This document shows positions 41,373 through 51,715 of a stretch of 64,000 nucleotides of DNA, piece by piece. Below the pieces are notes generated by a model. The model made no database searches, was not told where the DNA came from, and worked only from the letters and a program-made list of their open reading frames with translations. The position numbers and the translations under genes were made by a program. Every line of letters begins with the position of its first letter. Positions within the stretch are counted from its first letter, which is position 1. Source of the DNA: Reichenbachiella ulvae (GTDB taxonomy: Bacteria > Bacteroidota > Bacteroidia > Cytophagales > Cyclobacteriaceae); the NCBI RefSeq assembly GCF_025833875.1, contig NZ_JAOYOD010000001.1, positions 3,472,001-3,536,000 of the forward strand. The letters run 5' to 3'.

Positions 41373-44273
41373 TTAAAGTGATCGTTTTACTTCTCGCTTC
41401 TCGTATCCCTCTATCACATCACCTACTTTGATGTCATTGAAGTTTTTGATACTGATACCACACTCGTACCCGTATTTCACTTCCTGAACGTCATCTTTGA
41501 AACGTTTCAATTGTCCAATCTCTCCTTCATAAGTCACGATACCATCCCTAATCAATCGGATGTGATTAGCTCGTTTCACATAACCATCAGTTACATAACA
41601 ACCTGCTACAGTACCCACTCTCGAGATCTTGAACACTTCTCTCACTTCAATGTTACCCGTGATTACTTCCTCTACAGTTGGTGCCAATAGACCTTCCATA
41701 GCGTCTTTCACATCATTGATCGCATCGTAGATGATAGAGTATAGTCTGATTTCAATTTCGTCCTTCTCAGCGATTTTCTTCGCTCCACCAGAAGGTCTAA
41801 CCTGGAAACCAATCACTACCGCATCAGACGCAGAGGCCAAAAGCACATCAGATTCAGAAATCTGACCTACACCTTTGTGAATAATGTTTACCTGAACCTC
41901 ATTGGTAGATAGTTTCAAGAGTGAATCAGAAAGTGCCTCTACAGAACCATCCACATCACCTTTTACAATCACATTCAGTTCCTTAAATGAACCGATAGCC
42001 AAACGTCGACCGATTTCATCCAGGGTAATATGTTTCTTCGTACGGATGCTTTGCTCTCTCTGGATCTGCTCACGCTTGGTTGCGATTTCTCTCGCCTCAC
42101 GATCACTGTCCATTACGTTGAACTTGTCACCCGCCTGCGCAGCACCATCCAAACCTAGCATCTGCAACGGTGTGGAAGGACCTGCTTTTTTTAATTTTTT
42201 TCCTGTGTGGTCAAACATGGCCTTCACCTTACCGAAGTAAGAACCAGCCAACACCACATCACCGACTTCCATAGTACCTGACTGTACCATCATAGTGGTA
42301 ACATACCCACGACCTTTATCCAGTGTGGCTTCTATGACAGATCCTACTGCTTTCTTATTAGGATTAGCTTTCAACTCGAGAACTTCAGCCTCCAAAAGCA
42401 CTTTTTCCAATAAGTCCTCGATACCTTGACCTGTCTTCGCTGAAATCTCCTGACACTGGTATTTACCACCCCAATCTTCAACTAGAATGTTGTTCTGAGA
42501 TAGTGCTTCTTTGATTTTGTCAGGGTTAGCTGTTGGTTTATCTATTTTGTTGATCGCAATGATGATAGGCACACCTGCCACCTGTGCGTGATTGATTGCT
42601 TCTTTCGTTTGAGGCATCACATCATCATCCGCTGCAACTACGATAATTACAATATCCGTAATCTTAGCACCACGAGCACGCATCGCTGTAAAAGCCTCGT
42701 GACCCGGTGTATCAAGGAATGCTACGCGTTTGCCAGATGATGTTTTCACATCATAGGCCCCAATGTGCTGGGTAATTCCCCCTGCTTCTCCTTCAGTTAC
42801 ACTTGAATCTCTAATAAAGTCAAGCAAAGAAGTTTTACCATGGTCAACGTGTCCCATGATCGTAACGATCGGTGCTCTTTCTTCAAGATTTTCATCCGCA
42901 TCTTCCTCTTCTGCAACATCTACCTCATCATCCTGAGTGGTAAATTCGACATTGTAACCAAATTCGTCTGCTATAATCGTAATAGATTCAGCATCCAGTC
43001 TTTGGTTGATAGAAACGAACATACCCAAACTCATACAAGTTGAGATAATATCATTGACAGAGACGTCAAGCAAACTAGCTAAGTCATTGGCAGAGATAAA
43101 CTCTGTCACTTTTAGAATTTTAGACTCTTCCTGCTCTTGCTGCATTCTCTCTTCGTGAGCCTCAGCTGCTGCAGTACGTTTATCCTTTCTATATTTTGAT
43201 CGGCTTACGTTCGTGTTGGTTTTACCTCCACTTAGCTTAGCCAAAGTTGCCTTGATCTTATCCTGAATTTCTTTATCAGTAAGTTCTTCCTTAACAACTT
43301 TCTTCTTGTCTTTATTGAATTTTCCTCCGCCTCTTTGGTCTCTTCCACCTCCGCGTTGTTGTCCTCCACCGGCACCTGGTCCAGAACCTGGACCTCCTTG
43401 TGGTTTGTTTCTGCTAATGCGTTTTCTTGGACGTTTCTTATCTCCCTCTTTTTTGGCATCTGAAGAAGCCACTGGTTTATCTCTTCTTTTGTCCGCTGGG
43501 AGTTCAATTTTCCCTAAAACCTTCAATCCTCTCAGAGAATCAGCCTTTGCTTCAATGGTTTTAGACTCTTCCTTTTTCGGTGCCTCTGGAGCCTTTACTA
43601 CTTTAGGCTCTTCTTTCTTAGGAGCTGCAGGAGCGGGCTTTTCTTCAGCCTTCTTCTCTTCTGCTTTTGGAGCTTCTACCTTAGGTTCTTCCTTTTTAGG
43701 TTCCTCTTTCTTCGGCTCTTTTTTCGGAGCTTCTACTTTAGGTTCTTCCTTCTTTGGTTCCTCCTTCTTCGGAGTTTCCGCGACAGGTTCTTCCTTCTTA
43801 GGCTCCTCCTTCTTTCTATTCCCTTTTTCGTCAAGGTCGATCTTGCCTACTACTTTAAAACCTTGCAGTTTCTCAGCCTCTGCTTTCACAGATTCCTCTT
43901 TCTTTTCTTCCTTGACAGGCTCTTCCTTCTTAGGCTCCACTTTGGCAGGTTCGGGAGTAGAAGTATCAGCAGTATTGTCTTTGATCAGGATTTCCTCTTC
44001 CTTCTTCTCTTCTGATTCGGTAGAAGAACCAGCTTTGATAACAACATTTTCAGTTTGCTTGGTACCAATAGTCAGACCAGAAGCCTCTTCCTTCTCATGC
44101 GCAGAATCTGCGTATTCCTTAGATAGTAATGCGTATTGTTCGGACGTTATTTTAGTGTTCGGGCTACGTTCTACCTCATAGCCTTTCCCATTCAAGTATT
44201 CAACGACAGTGTCTATACCCACATTCAGTTTGCGGGCCACTTGGTTGAGACGAATCATTTTACCTTCTGCCAT
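41373..44273 (-). CDS. infB: Translation initiation factor IF-2
   Basis: IF-2 brings formyl-Met-tRNA to the 30S subunit. The 966-residue protein starts with the IF2_N helix pair ([20 protein letters not shown]), followed by a highly charged linker of [13 protein letters not shown] repeats (about 70-290) and a Gly/Arg-rich patch ([18 protein letters not shown]). The GTPase domain has G1 [13 protein letters not shown]3 DTPGHE and G4 NKID; domains II, III (IF-2) and C2 follow ([17 protein letters not shown] at the end). The linker repeats make long open frames on the opposite strand that are not genes. It follows nusA by 36 bases. Confidence 0.97.
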   Translation of the reverse strand: MAEGKMIRLNQVARKLNVGIDTVVEYLNGKGYEVERSPNTKITSEQYALLSKEYADSAHEKEEASGLTIGTKQTENVVIKAGSSTESEEKKEEEILIKDNTADTSTPEPAKVEPKKEEPVKEEKKEESVKAEAEKLQGFKVVGKIDLDEKGNRKKEEPKKEEPVAETPKKEEPKKEEPKVEAPKKEPKKEEPKKEEPKVEAPKAEEKKAEEKPAPAAPKKEEPKVVKAPEAPKKEESKTIEAKADSLRGLKVLGKIELPADKRRDKPVASSDAKKEGDKKRPRKRISRNKPQGGPGSGPGAGGGQQRGGGRDQRGGGKFNKDKKKVVKEELTDKEIQDKIKATLAKLSGGKTNTNVSRSKYRKDKRTAAAEAHEERMQQEQEESKILKVTEFISANDLASLLDVSVNDIISTCMSLGMFVSINQRLDAESITIIADEFGYNVEFTTQDDEVDVAEEEDADENLEERAPIVTIMGHVDHGKTSLLDFIRDSSVTEGEAGGITQHIGAYDVKTSSGKRVAFLDTPGHEAFTAMRARGAKITDIVIIVVAADDDVMPQTKEAINHAQVAGVPIIIAINKIDKPTANPDKIKEALSQNNILVEDWGGKYQCQEISAKTGQGIEDLLEKVLLEAEVLELKANPNKKAVGSVIEATLDKGRGYVTTMMVQSGTMEVGDVVLAGSYFGKVKAMFDHTGKKLKKAGPSTPLQMLGLDGAAQAGDKFNVMDSDREAREIATKREQIQREQSIRTKKHITLDEIGRRLAIGSFKELNVIVKGDVDGSVEALSDSLLKLSTNEVQVNIIHKGVGQISESDVLLASASDAVVIGFQVRPSGGAKKIAEKDEIEIRLYSIIYDAINDVKDAMEGLLAPTVEEVITGNIEVREVFKISRVGTVAGCYVTDGYVKRANHIRLIRDGIVTYEGEIGQLKRFKDDVQEVKYGYECGISIKNFNDIKVGDVIEGYEKREVKRSL

Positions 44274-44309
44274 ATGCTAATTTACTATCCTTCTATTCTT
44301 ATTCCTTAA

Positions 44310-45554
44310 TTATTGTTCAAATTCCTGCTTTAAGATGTCGAGTATATCCTGGATGGTTTCTTCTTCCAGGTCGGTTCTTCTTTGTAGCTCCTCGATAGAA
44401 AGATTCAATACGCTCTTCGCAGTATCCAAACCAATCTTTCTAAGCTCCTCCAATACCCACTCTTCGATCTCATCTGAGAATTCGCTCAACGCAACATCCT
44501 CATCTTCCAGACCGTCCAGTTCTCTAAATACATCTATCTCCATCTCTACCAATCGGCTAGCCAATTTGATGTTCTGACCGCCTTTACCAATGGCCAAAGA
44601 CACCTGATCTGGTTTGAGATAAACAGAAACTCTTTTACTTTCTTCTTCTACTTTGATACTAGTGATCTTTGCTGGACTCAAGGCTCTTGAGATGTAAAGA
44701 TCCATATTCTCAGTGTAGTTGATTACATCAATGTTTTCATTTTGCAATTCGCGCACGATGCTGTGGATACGAGATCCTTTCATCCCCACACAGGCACCTA
44801 CCGGATCGATACGATCATCGTAAGACTCTACAGCCACTTTGGCACGCTCACCTGGCTCTCTTACCACCTTTTTGATCGTGATCAAACCATCGTATACTTC
44901 TGGCACTTCGCTTTCGAACAATCTCTCAAGGAAAGTAGGAGATGTTCTTGAAAGAATAATACGAGGATTACCATTCACTATCTCTACTCTGTCTACGATC
45001 GATCTTACCGAGTCACCTTTTCTATATCTATCCTTGTTGATCTGCTCAGATTTTGGAATCGTCAATTCGTTTCCTTCTGCATCGATCAAAAGCACTTCTC
45101 TTCCTAACACCTGATAAACCTCACCTACGATGATTTCGCCTACCAAATCCTTATACTTTTGGAAAAGGATATCCTTCTCCAGATCCTTTACTTTTTGGAT
45201 CAAAGTCTGACGAGCCGTCATTACCATTCTACGACCAAAATCGAGCAGTTTCACCTCTTCAGCTACTTCTTCTCCAATTTCAAAATCTGGCTCAATTTTT
45301 CTCGCTTCAGTCAAACTAATCTTGTCGTGATCCCAAATATCTTCAGAGTTATCGTCCACGATTTCTCTAAACCTCCATATCTCAAGGTCACCTTTGTCAG
45401 CATTGATGATAATATCAAAATTATCATCATACTCAAATTTCTTTCGGATCATCGTCTTGAATACATCTTCCAGTATTCTGATCATGGTTGGTCTATCGAC
45501 GTTCTTGCTTTTAGCAAATTCCGAAAACGATTCTATTAATACAGAACTATCCAT
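44310..45554 (-). CDS. nusA: Transcription termination/antitermination factor NusA
   Basis: NusA binds RNA polymerase and RNA hairpins to control pausing, termination and antitermination. The 414 residues show the N-terminal polymerase-binding domain (MDSSVLIESFSEFAKSKN), the S1 domain (about 130-200; GEIIVGEVYQVLGREVLLID), KH1 (DPVGACVGMKGSRIHSIVRE) and KH2 (SLAIGKGGQNIKLASRL). After KH2 there is a short acidic helical tail; the AR repeats of E. coli NusA are absent, as is normal in this phylum. It lies 4 bases after rimP. Confidence 0.97.
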   Translation of the reverse strand: MDSSVLIESFSEFAKSKNVDRPTMIRILEDVFKTMIRKKFEYDDNFDIIINADKGDLEIWRFREIVDDNSEDIWDHDKISLTEARKIEPDFEIGEEVAEEVKLLDFGRRMVMTARQTLIQKVKDLEKDILFQKYKDLVGEIIVGEVYQVLGREVLLIDAEGNELTIPKSEQINKDRYRKGDSVRSIVDRVEIVNGNPRIILSRTSPTFLERLFESEVPEVYDGLITIKKVVREPGERAKVAVESYDDRIDPVGACVGMKGSRIHSIVRELQNENIDVINYTENMDLYISRALSPAKITSIKVEEESKRVSVYLKPDQVSLAIGKGGQNIKLASRLVEMEIDVFRELDGLEDEDVALSEFSDEIEEWVLEELRKIGLDTAKSVLNLSIEELQRRTDLEEETIQDILDILKQEFEQ

Positions 45555-45558
45555 CTTA

Positions 45559-46029
45559 TTATTTGAATGAAACTAGAACAATAGTTTTATTTATATCACT
45601 AAACTTAATCTCCCGCTCTTCAAAGATTTTCTTCTTTTTATCCTTCAGCTCCTTGATCACAACTGTATCTTCTGATACGGATAGCAATTCACCTTCTACC
45701 AGTGATTTATCATCCATTGTTACCCTCAACTGCTTACCAACATTCTTTTGATATTGGCGATGCAACTTCAGTGGATGATCCAATCCCGGAGAAGAAACCT
45801 CCAAAGTCAACGGGTCTTGCAAGTCCAACTCCTCATCGATACGACGAGAAATGTTTCGACTTACCTCCACACACTTGTCAATCGGCACACCTTGATCCCC
45901 ATCCAGAAGCACAATAATCTTCCCAGTATCAGAGTTTCCTTTCTTGATAATATCTACCAAAAAGAGATCTGACTGATCAGCAATGGACTCCAGCGTCCAG
46001 GATTCGATATGTTTTACGATTTCACTCAC
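45559..46029 (-). CDS. rimP: Ribosome maturation factor RimP
   Basis: RimP helps assemble the 30S head. The 156 residues have the two-domain layout: the N-terminal alpha/beta part (SDTGKIIVLLDGDQGVPIDKCV, in two pieces; EVSRNISRRIDEELDL) with LEVSSPGLDHPLK as the family signature, and the C-terminal Sm-like barrel (VGKQLRVTMDD, VEGELLSVSEDTVVI, IKFSDINKTIVL). The start is GTG at 46027-46029 without a visible Shine-Dalgarno. A terminator-like hairpin lies 14 bases upstream in the leader (46043-46075). First gene of the rimP-nusA-infB-41177 operon. Confidence 0.95.
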   Translation of the reverse strand: MSEIVKHIESWTLESIADQSDLFLVDIIKKGNSDTGKIIVLLDGDQGVPIDKCVEVSRNISRRIDEELDLQDPLTLEVSSPGLDHPLKLHRQYQKNVGKQLRVTMDDKSLVEGELLSVSEDTVVIKELKDKKKKIFEEREIKFSDINKTIVLVSFK

Positions 46030-46042
46030 TTACTTACAGTAT

Positions 46043-46075
46043 AAAAAGAGAGGGGACTCTTTGTCCCCTCTTTTC
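46043..46075 (-). promoter_or_regulatory. Terminator-like hairpin in the rimP leader (possible attenuator)
   Basis: Stem GAGGGGAC/GTCCCCTC extended by A-T and G-U pairs to about 12 bp, 5-base loop. On the minus strand it is followed by TTTTTAT and, 14 bases later, by the GTG start of rimP. No minus-strand gene lies upstream within 240 bases that it could terminate, since the next gene (46271) is divergent. Confidence 0.6.
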
Positions 46076-46270
46076 TTGAAAACGGTATTTCGATGCAAAA
46101 ATAGGTGAATAATCGGTGAAAGCAAATTATATCTCTCAAATGAAATAAGGTAACTTGTAATAAAAGTGACCAATCGAATGACTATAGAGTAAAGAGAGGA
46201 GACAAAAAATGAAACCTTGAGATAATGGCACGTATATTGATTTATCTGCCAGAAGAAAACGCATCAGAAA

Positions 46271-46705
46271 ATGAAACAGATTGAAACCGAAATTATCATA
46301 GAAGCCCCGATCGAAGTGGTCTGGAAAACCTTCATAGCATTTGATGCATACAAAGAATGGAACCATGTCATTGACATAAAAGGAACTCCTGAACTAGGTG
46401 AGAAATTGACAGTAAAAATCATATTGAATGACAAAACGTCAACCTTCAAGCCCAAAATCACTAAACTGGAAGAAGAAAGAATCATAGAATGGACGGGCAA
46501 TCTAGCTCATAGGAGAATCTTCTCAGGCAATCACTATTTTCATTTTCATCCTGAAGGAGAGAGTCTAACGCGTCTTACACATGGTGAGAGATTTTCTGGC
46601 ATATTTAGCCGACCCATCATTCGAAAAATCGAAAAAGACACCATCGCTGCTTTTCAAAAATTCAATCAGGCATTCAAAGAACAATCCGAATGTCTTGTGA
46701 TTTGA
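46271..46705 (+). CDS. SRPBCC (polyketide cyclase/START-like) domain protein
   Basis: 144 residues. The start MKQIETEIIIEAPIEVVWKT is the canonical first strand and helix of SRPBCC proteins, FDAYKEWNHVIDIKG carries the W-N-P-like turn, and the end (REKIEKDTIAAFQKFNQAFK-like C-terminal helix, here RKIEKDTIAAFQKFNQAFKE) closes the hydrophobic cavity. Members bind lipids, hormones or polyketides. It is a single gene divergent from the rimP operon, followed after 89 bases by the sterol desaturase gene. Confidence 0.85.
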   Translation: MKQIETEIIIEAPIEVVWKTFIAFDAYKEWNHVIDIKGTPELGEKLTVKIILNDKTSTFKPKITKLEEERIIEWTGNLAHRRIFSGNHYFHFHPEGESLTRLTHGERFSGIFSRPIIRKIEKDTIAAFQKFNQAFKEQSECLVI

Positions 46706-46794
46706 GATTAGTTATTATGCACGCATAATATTTCAGTCGATTCTTTTCATTTCATCCATGCTGCTCTATTTTTGAATACTAAGCAGCATGATTT

Positions 46795-48063
46795 ATGGAG
46801 ACATACGCCCAGGTATTACTCATAGCCATCCCTTCTTTTATGGTTCTGATGGCCATCGAGGCCCTTTACGGTTGGGCCATCAAAAAACAAACCTTACGAA
46901 GTTTTGACACTATCGCCAGCATCAGTTCTGGCATTACCAACTTGCTCAAGGACATTCTGGGATTAACACTGGTCATCGTAGGATATACCTGGATGCAAGA
47001 GCATATCGCCATTATCCATATCGAAGCTACCTGGCTCGTTTATGTGATCAGCTTTGTTTTGATCGATTTGGCAGGATACACCAAACACTACCTATCTCAT
47101 CACATCAACTACTTTTGGAACGAACACGTAGTCCATCACAGCAGCGAAGAATTCAACCTGGCCTGTGCTCTAAGACAAACCATTTCCAATTTTTTTAGCC
47201 TATCCGCCTTTCTGCTCATCCCCGCAGCCTTGCTGGGTATGCCTCCCAAGGTGATAGCCACCATCGGCCCCTTGCATTTATTTCTCCAATTTTGGTATCA
47301 CACACGTCATATCCCTAAACTCGGTTGGCTGGAATACCTGATTGTGACACCCTCCCAGCACAGGGTCCATCATGCCATCAACAAGATATATTTAGACAAA
47401 AACCTTGGGCAGATTTTCCCCTGGTGGGATAGACTATTTGGCACTTTTCAAGAAGAATTAGATGAGGAGCCTTGTGTCTATGGCATTAAGAAGCCAGCAA
47501 AAACCTGGAATCCCATCATCATCAATTTTCAGCATCTGTGGATTCTTATCAAGGACGCCTGGCGAACCAAAGACTGGAATGCCAAATTCACCATATGGTT
47601 TAGACCTACAGGCTGGAGACCCACTGATGTCGCAATCAAGTACCCCATTGAAGTAATCGACAATCCTGAAGATCAGGTCAAATATGACACGCCTGCCTCA
47701 GCATTGTTTCACATCTGGTCATGGATCCAATTGGGTATCACATTAGCATTATTGCTTTTCATGCTGATCAATTTTGTAGCAATAGGCTTCCCGATGCTTT
47801 TCTTGTATGGGGCATTCATCGCGATTCATGTCTTTTCCTACACATCTTTGATGGATTTGAACCGGTCTGCCATTTGGATAGAATTGATCAAGTGCGCTGC
47901 TGCGTTGTATTGGATTTGGAGTTCAGGTGATTGGTTTGGACTTAGCCATTACATACCATATGGCAACATCATCATTTCTGTATATTTTATTCTTTCATTG
48001 ATCATGGCAGCTTTCCTCTCATCCCGCGAAATAAAAAAGCCGTCCCTTACCCCAGCGGCTTAG
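46795..48063 (+). CDS. Sterol desaturase/fatty acid hydroxylase family membrane protein
   Basis: 422 residues with several membrane helices. The di-iron histidine clusters of the superfamily are all visible: HYLSHHINYFW (HxxxH), NEHVVHHSSEEFN (HxxHH) and SQHRVHHAIN (HxxHH), in the expected order at about 100-205. The C-terminal half adds more helices (LGITLALLLFMLINFVAIGF, ending at SLIMAAFLSS). Substrate is open (fatty acid, sterol-like or carotenoid); alkylglycerol-monooxygenase-like enzymes share this long form. Its last codons also contain the terminator of the convergent DUF885 gene. Confidence 0.88.
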   Translation: METYAQVLLIAIPSFMVLMAIEALYGWAIKKQTLRSFDTIASISSGITNLLKDILGLTLVIVGYTWMQEHIAIIHIEATWLVYVISFVLIDLAGYTKHYLSHHINYFWNEHVVHHSSEEFNLACALRQTISNFFSLSAFLLIPAALLGMPPKVIATIGPLHLFLQFWYHTRHIPKLGWLEYLIVTPSQHRVHHAINKIYLDKNLGQIFPWWDRLFGTFQEELDEEPCVYGIKKPAKTWNPIIINFQHLWILIKDAWRTKDWNAKFTIWFRPTGWRPTDVAIKYPIEVIDNPEDQVKYDTPASALFHIWSWIQLGITLALLLFMLINFVAIGFPMLFLYGAFIAIHVFSYTSLMDLNRSAIWIELIKCAAALYWIWSSGDWFGLSHYIPYGNIIISVYFILSLIMAAFLSSREIKKPSLTPAA

Positions 48064-48070
48064 GACGGCT
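48033..48070 (-). terminator. Terminator of the DUF885 gene, embedded in the end of the desaturase gene
   Basis: AGCCGTCC (48038-48045) pairs with GGACGGCT (48063-48070) around a 17-base loop; the A6 run at 48033-48038 becomes T6 after the hairpin on the minus strand. It lies 26 bases past the DUF885 stop and inside the last ten codons of the plus-strand gene. Confidence 0.7.
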
Positions 48071-48096
48071 AACTCATATAAAGATCTTTAATCTAA

Positions 48097-49902
48097 CTAT
48101 GCAGCGCTTTTAGAAGCCACCCATTCGTCAACTAGTTTTTCTAGCAAATCCAATGGAACCAATCCGTTGGTTAAGACCACATCGTGATATTCTCGTATAT
48201 CAAACTTGTCGCCTAGCTGCTCCAGTGCCTTGGTTCTCAGTTCCAAAATCTTCATCATCCCGATCTTGTAAGCAGTCGCTTGCGAAGGCATCACGATGTG
48301 TCGCTCTAACATTCTCACACATTCTCTCTCCGACCCAGAGGTGTTGTTCTGATAATAGGCGATACCCTCTTCTCTTGTCCACTTCTTACCATGAATCCCA
48401 GTATCTACTACCAGTCTACAAGCTCTCCAAAGCTCCATAGCTAATCTCCCATAGTCTGAATATGGATCGGCATACAAGCCCATTTCCTTTGGGATTTGTT
48501 CACAGTACAATCCCCAGCCTTCAGAATAAGCGGTATAGCGAGAAAACTTTCTAAACTCAGGAATCCCTTCCAATTCTTGCGCAATACTCATTTGCATGTG
48601 GTGACCAGGTATCCCTTCATGATAAGCCAATGCCTCCATTTCGAACTTTGGCATATTCTTCGAATTGTAAAGATTCGCATAGTAAATCCCCGGTCGGCTG
48701 CCATCCTTGGCCGGACGCTGATAAAAAGCCTTACCTGCCGATTTCTCTCGGAAAGATTCTACTCTTCTTACTATCATGTCTGCCTTTGGCTTGGTCAGAA
48801 ACAATTCGTCCAATCTGGATTTCATGTTGTTGATTATACTTTTAGCCGAATCCAGATACTCTTCTTTTGCTTCGTCCGTGTTAGGATAATAAAACTGCTC
48901 GTCCTCTTTCAAGAAAGTGAAAAAGTCCTTTAACTCTCCTTCGAACCCAACTTGCTTCATGATATCTTTCATCTCGCCATGGATCCTGGCCACCTCTTTC
49001 AATCCAATCTCGTGGATCTCATCTGAGGTCAAGCTAGTCGTAGTAGTTCTATTCAAGGCATTTTGGTAGAATGCCTCCCCTTCAGGAAACTTCCAGGCGC
49101 CATGATCAGTGGTCGCTCTACCTTCTTGTTCAGTCAGGAAAACAATTAAGGACTCATAGGCTGGTTTAGCCTTGGCCTGTAACGCCTCTGTCATGTCCGC
49201 TTTCAAACCTTCCTTTTCCTTATCACTGATATCCAGTGCATCTACCTTGCTGGCTAAATCTTCATAGATCGAATTTGTTCCTTCCTCCGTCAGCGGTTGA
49301 CCAGAGATGATGTTTTTACAATCATCAATCACACGACCAAAAACAAATTTTGGAGGAACGATTCCTTTGTCCTCTCTCTCCTTGAGATTGACTATCAATT
49401 GATCAAAAAGAGCCGGCAAGGCCTCTACTCTAGCCAAATAATTTTTAGCATCCGCGATAGAATCTATTCTGTGCATATTGATAAGAAAACTTGGCACAGA
49501 AGAGTGCAGACCAAACATTTGATTGACTGGATAGCTGTACAATCGATATTTGAAATCAGCTATTTTATTCTCAGCCTGACTCACAAACAAATCATAACTC
49601 ACCTTATTATCTTTCGACAGCAAGCTGTAATCGATAGAATCCTGAATCCATTTCAGATTTTTTTTGGTGATTTCTAAACCTTCCTTTTCAAAAGCAGCAG
49701 AATAATCATCCCATTTATCCTGGTTGGTCTTTCGACCCAATCTGGTCTGGAATTCTGGTGATCTTTGAATCCTCTGTTCGAAAGTCTTCTCAAAAAAGGC
49801 TTCCAATTTGGCATTGTGATCAATGGGCTCCTTGGTTGGCTCGCAGGCAATCGCTAAAAATAGGATTGATGCGAAACCTAAAAATAATTTTTTCATATCC
49901 AT
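48097..49902 (-). CDS. DUF885 family lipoprotein (putative metallopeptidase-like)
   Basis: From ATG 49900-49902 (or 49894-49896) about 601 residues with lipoprotein signal MKKLFLGFASILFLAIACEP. The rest is the helical DUF885 domain; ALAYHEGIPGHHMQMSIAQE carries the HExxxHH-type zinc motif (HEGIPGHH), and FRKFSRYTAYSEGWGLYCEQ gives the downstream glutamate. NIYNSKNMP and GKKWTREEGIAYYQNNT are further family markers. These proteins are thought to be exported peptidases of M32/M3-like fold. A longer frame upstream has no homology and overlaps the divergent gene's promoter. Confidence 0.9.
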   Translation of the reverse strand: MDMKKLFLGFASILFLAIACEPTKEPIDHNAKLEAFFEKTFEQRIQRSPEFQTRLGRKTNQDKWDDYSAAFEKEGLEITKKNLKWIQDSIDYSLLSKDNKVSYDLFVSQAENKIADFKYRLYSYPVNQMFGLHSSVPSFLINMHRIDSIADAKNYLARVEALPALFDQLIVNLKEREDKGIVPPKFVFGRVIDDCKNIISGQPLTEEGTNSIYEDLASKVDALDISDKEKEGLKADMTEALQAKAKPAYESLIVFLTEQEGRATTDHGAWKFPEGEAFYQNALNRTTTTSLTSDEIHEIGLKEVARIHGEMKDIMKQVGFEGELKDFFTFLKEDEQFYYPNTDEAKEEYLDSAKSIINNMKSRLDELFLTKPKADMIVRRVESFREKSAGKAFYQRPAKDGSRPGIYYANLYNSKNMPKFEMEALAYHEGIPGHHMQMSIAQELEGIPEFRKFSRYTAYSEGWGLYCEQIPKEMGLYADPYSDYGRLAMELWRACRLVVDTGIHGKKWTREEGIAYYQNNTSGSERECVRMLERHIVMPSQATAYKIGMMKILELRTKALEQLGDKFDIREYHDVVLTNGLVPLDLLEKLVDEWVASKSAA

Positions 49903-50056
49903 AGATGTTGTTTCAATCACCAAAATAAAAGGAGTAAGTAGGAATAGCATCCAGGCTTTGACAAACGGTAAAAAAGAGTGGATTGATGGTGAGAAACCCA
50001 TGCTGCTGTATCAAACAATTTGGCCTGGCTATGATTCCTGCCTCATTCAGAATACC

Positions 50057-50064
50057 TACTTTTG
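50057..50064 (+). promoter_or_regulatory. Possible Bacteroidota -7 element before the zinc-ribbon SDR gene
   Basis: TACTTTTG matches the phylum's TAnnTTTG promoter element. It sits 24-31 bases ahead of GTG 50088, inside an upstream extension of that reading frame, and argues that translation starts downstream of it. No convincing -33 TTG at the expected spacing was found. Confidence 0.3.
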
Positions 50065-50087
50065 CAGCCTCAAATTCAATCACTAGC

Positions 50088-51629
50088 GTGAAAAAGCAAG
50101 AAGAAGAAAAAATCAGTTTAGAGGAAATAGAAAAATGCATTGCCATTTTAGAATCGCTAAATGCCGACACCAACCAAATATTTGAAATCCCCAAGGATAA
50201 AAGATTGGCACTGATCATGGCAGCTGGCGTGCTTTCACGTCCGAGTAGAGAAGAATTCCTGAGAAGAAAAAAAGAAGCAAAAAAAGCAGAGAAGCGAAAA
50301 ATTGCAGAAAGAGACAAACATGCTCGTAAAAACACGGGGATCCGAAGTGCTCGTGAAGCGTTGATTTTCGAGGCTCCCAAAATGATTGCCCTGACAGGCG
50401 AAGAGGCCGAAAAAGAAGTAAAACTCGAATCCCCACGAAACTGCTACGTCTGCAAAAAAGTCTATGATCGCATCCATCATTTTTATGACACGATGTGTAA
50501 AGAATGTGGCGATTTTAACTATGCGAAGCGCTTCCAAACCGCTGATATGACAGATCAAGTGGCTCTAGTCACGGGCTCTCGCCTAAAGATTGGCTATCAC
50601 ATCACCTTGATGATGCTGCGAGCTGGCGCTACGGTCATAGCTACCACTCGATTCCCTGTAGACTCGGCCCTCCGTTTTGCCAAAGAGGAAGATTATCACG
50701 AATGGAGCGACCGCCTGAAAATTCACGGATTGGATCTAAGACACATCCCAAGTGTGGAGATTTTCTGCAACTTTATCGAGCAAAAATATGAACGCCTGGA
50801 TGTGTTGATCAACAACGCGGCCCAAACAGTAAGACGACCTGCCGGCTTCTACAAACACCTAATGCCAAATGAAGAAAAAAGCTTTGATGAACTGCCAGGC
50901 ATGGCAAGATCCCTTTTGGCTGATCATGAAGCTTGTTTGACAGAACTAAGAACTTTGAGCCAGGGATTCGGCGAGAACAAAAACCTGCCCGTGTCCTGGC
51001 ATGGAAAACAATTGGGGATCGGGCTAAGTGCCTCGGCTAAACTCTCACAGATTCCTTATTCTATTGATAACTCGCTGACTGCAGAAGAAATTTTCCCAGA
51101 AGGAAAACTGGATGCAGATCTGCAGCAAGTGGATCTCCGCAAAACCAATAGCTGGCGACTGAAACTTGGAGAAATCAATACTACAGAAATGCTGGAGGTT
51201 CAGTTGGTCAACTCTGTTGCACCTTTCGTCCTGACCAACCGACTGGTCAACCTGATGAAGAAAGAAGACACAGGCATGAAGCACATCATAAATGTATCGG
51301 CCATGGAGGGCAAATTCCATCGATTCCACAAGGAGGATCGTCACCCTCACACCAATATGGCCAAAGCTGCCCTGAATATGATGACACATACATCTGCCAG
51401 CGATTTTGCGAAGTACGGCATCTATACCAATGCGGTAGATACCGGATGGGTGACGGATGAAGATCCAATCGAACTGGCCAAACGCAAGCAGGAAATTCAT
51501 GACTTCCAACCACCATTGGACATCGTAGATGGAGCAGCTCGTGTTTTGGATCCCTTATTCGACGGAATCAACACTGGGAAACACTGGTGTGGTAAGTTCC
51601 TGAAGGATTATCGACCGATAGATTGGTAG
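50088..51629 (+). CDS. Large SDR-type oxidoreductase with N-terminal zinc-ribbon-like extension
   Basis: From GTG 50088 about 513 residues. The first 150 form an unusual extension: a helix ([15 protein letters not shown]), a lysine-rich coiled stretch ([20 protein letters not shown]) and a four-cysteine knuckle CYVCKK ... MCKECGDF, probably zinc-binding. The SDR domain starts at [16 protein letters not shown] (Rossmann TGxxxxxG), with LINNAAQT, an insert of about 80 residues, then [11 protein letters not shown] and [14 protein letters not shown], where the usual YxxxK tyrosine appears absent (TNMAKAAL). The end ([14 protein letters not shown]) is conserved-looking. Function unknown; long SDRs of this build occur in bacteria and some eukaryotes. 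Confidence 0.75.
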   Translation: MKKQEEEKISLEEIEKCIAILESLNADTNQIFEIPKDKRLALIMAAGVLSRPSREEFLRRKKEAKKAEKRKIAERDKHARKNTGIRSAREALIFEAPKMIALTGEEAEKEVKLESPRNCYVCKKVYDRIHHFYDTMCKECGDFNYAKRFQTADMTDQVALVTGSRLKIGYHITLMMLRAGATVIATTRFPVDSALRFAKEEDYHEWSDRLKIHGLDLRHIPSVEIFCNFIEQKYERLDVLINNAAQTVRRPAGFYKHLMPNEEKSFDELPGMARSLLADHEACLTELRTLSQGFGENKNLPVSWHGKQLGIGLSASAKLSQIPYSIDNSLTAEEIFPEGKLDADLQQVDLRKTNSWRLKLGEINTTEMLEVQLVNSVAPFVLTNRLVNLMKKEDTGMKHIINVSAMEGKFHRFHKEDRHPHTNMAKAALNMMTHTSASDFAKYGIYTNAVDTGWVTDEDPIELAKRKQEIHDFQPPLDIVDGAARVLDPLFDGINTGKHWCGKFLKDYRPIDW

Positions 51630-51715
51630 TCGAATAGTCATTGGAATCAGGGTGGGAATTAGAACTCATTCTAATAATTATTATCTTCGGGGCTAACTAG
51701 TCATTAAACTCAAAC

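Noticed and set aside
43306..44181. Long plus-strand open frame (291 codons) opposite infB
   Set aside because: It is the reverse of the repetitive Lys/Glu/Pro linker of IF-2; Ser/Phe/Gly-rich low-complexity product, no homology style and no promoter.
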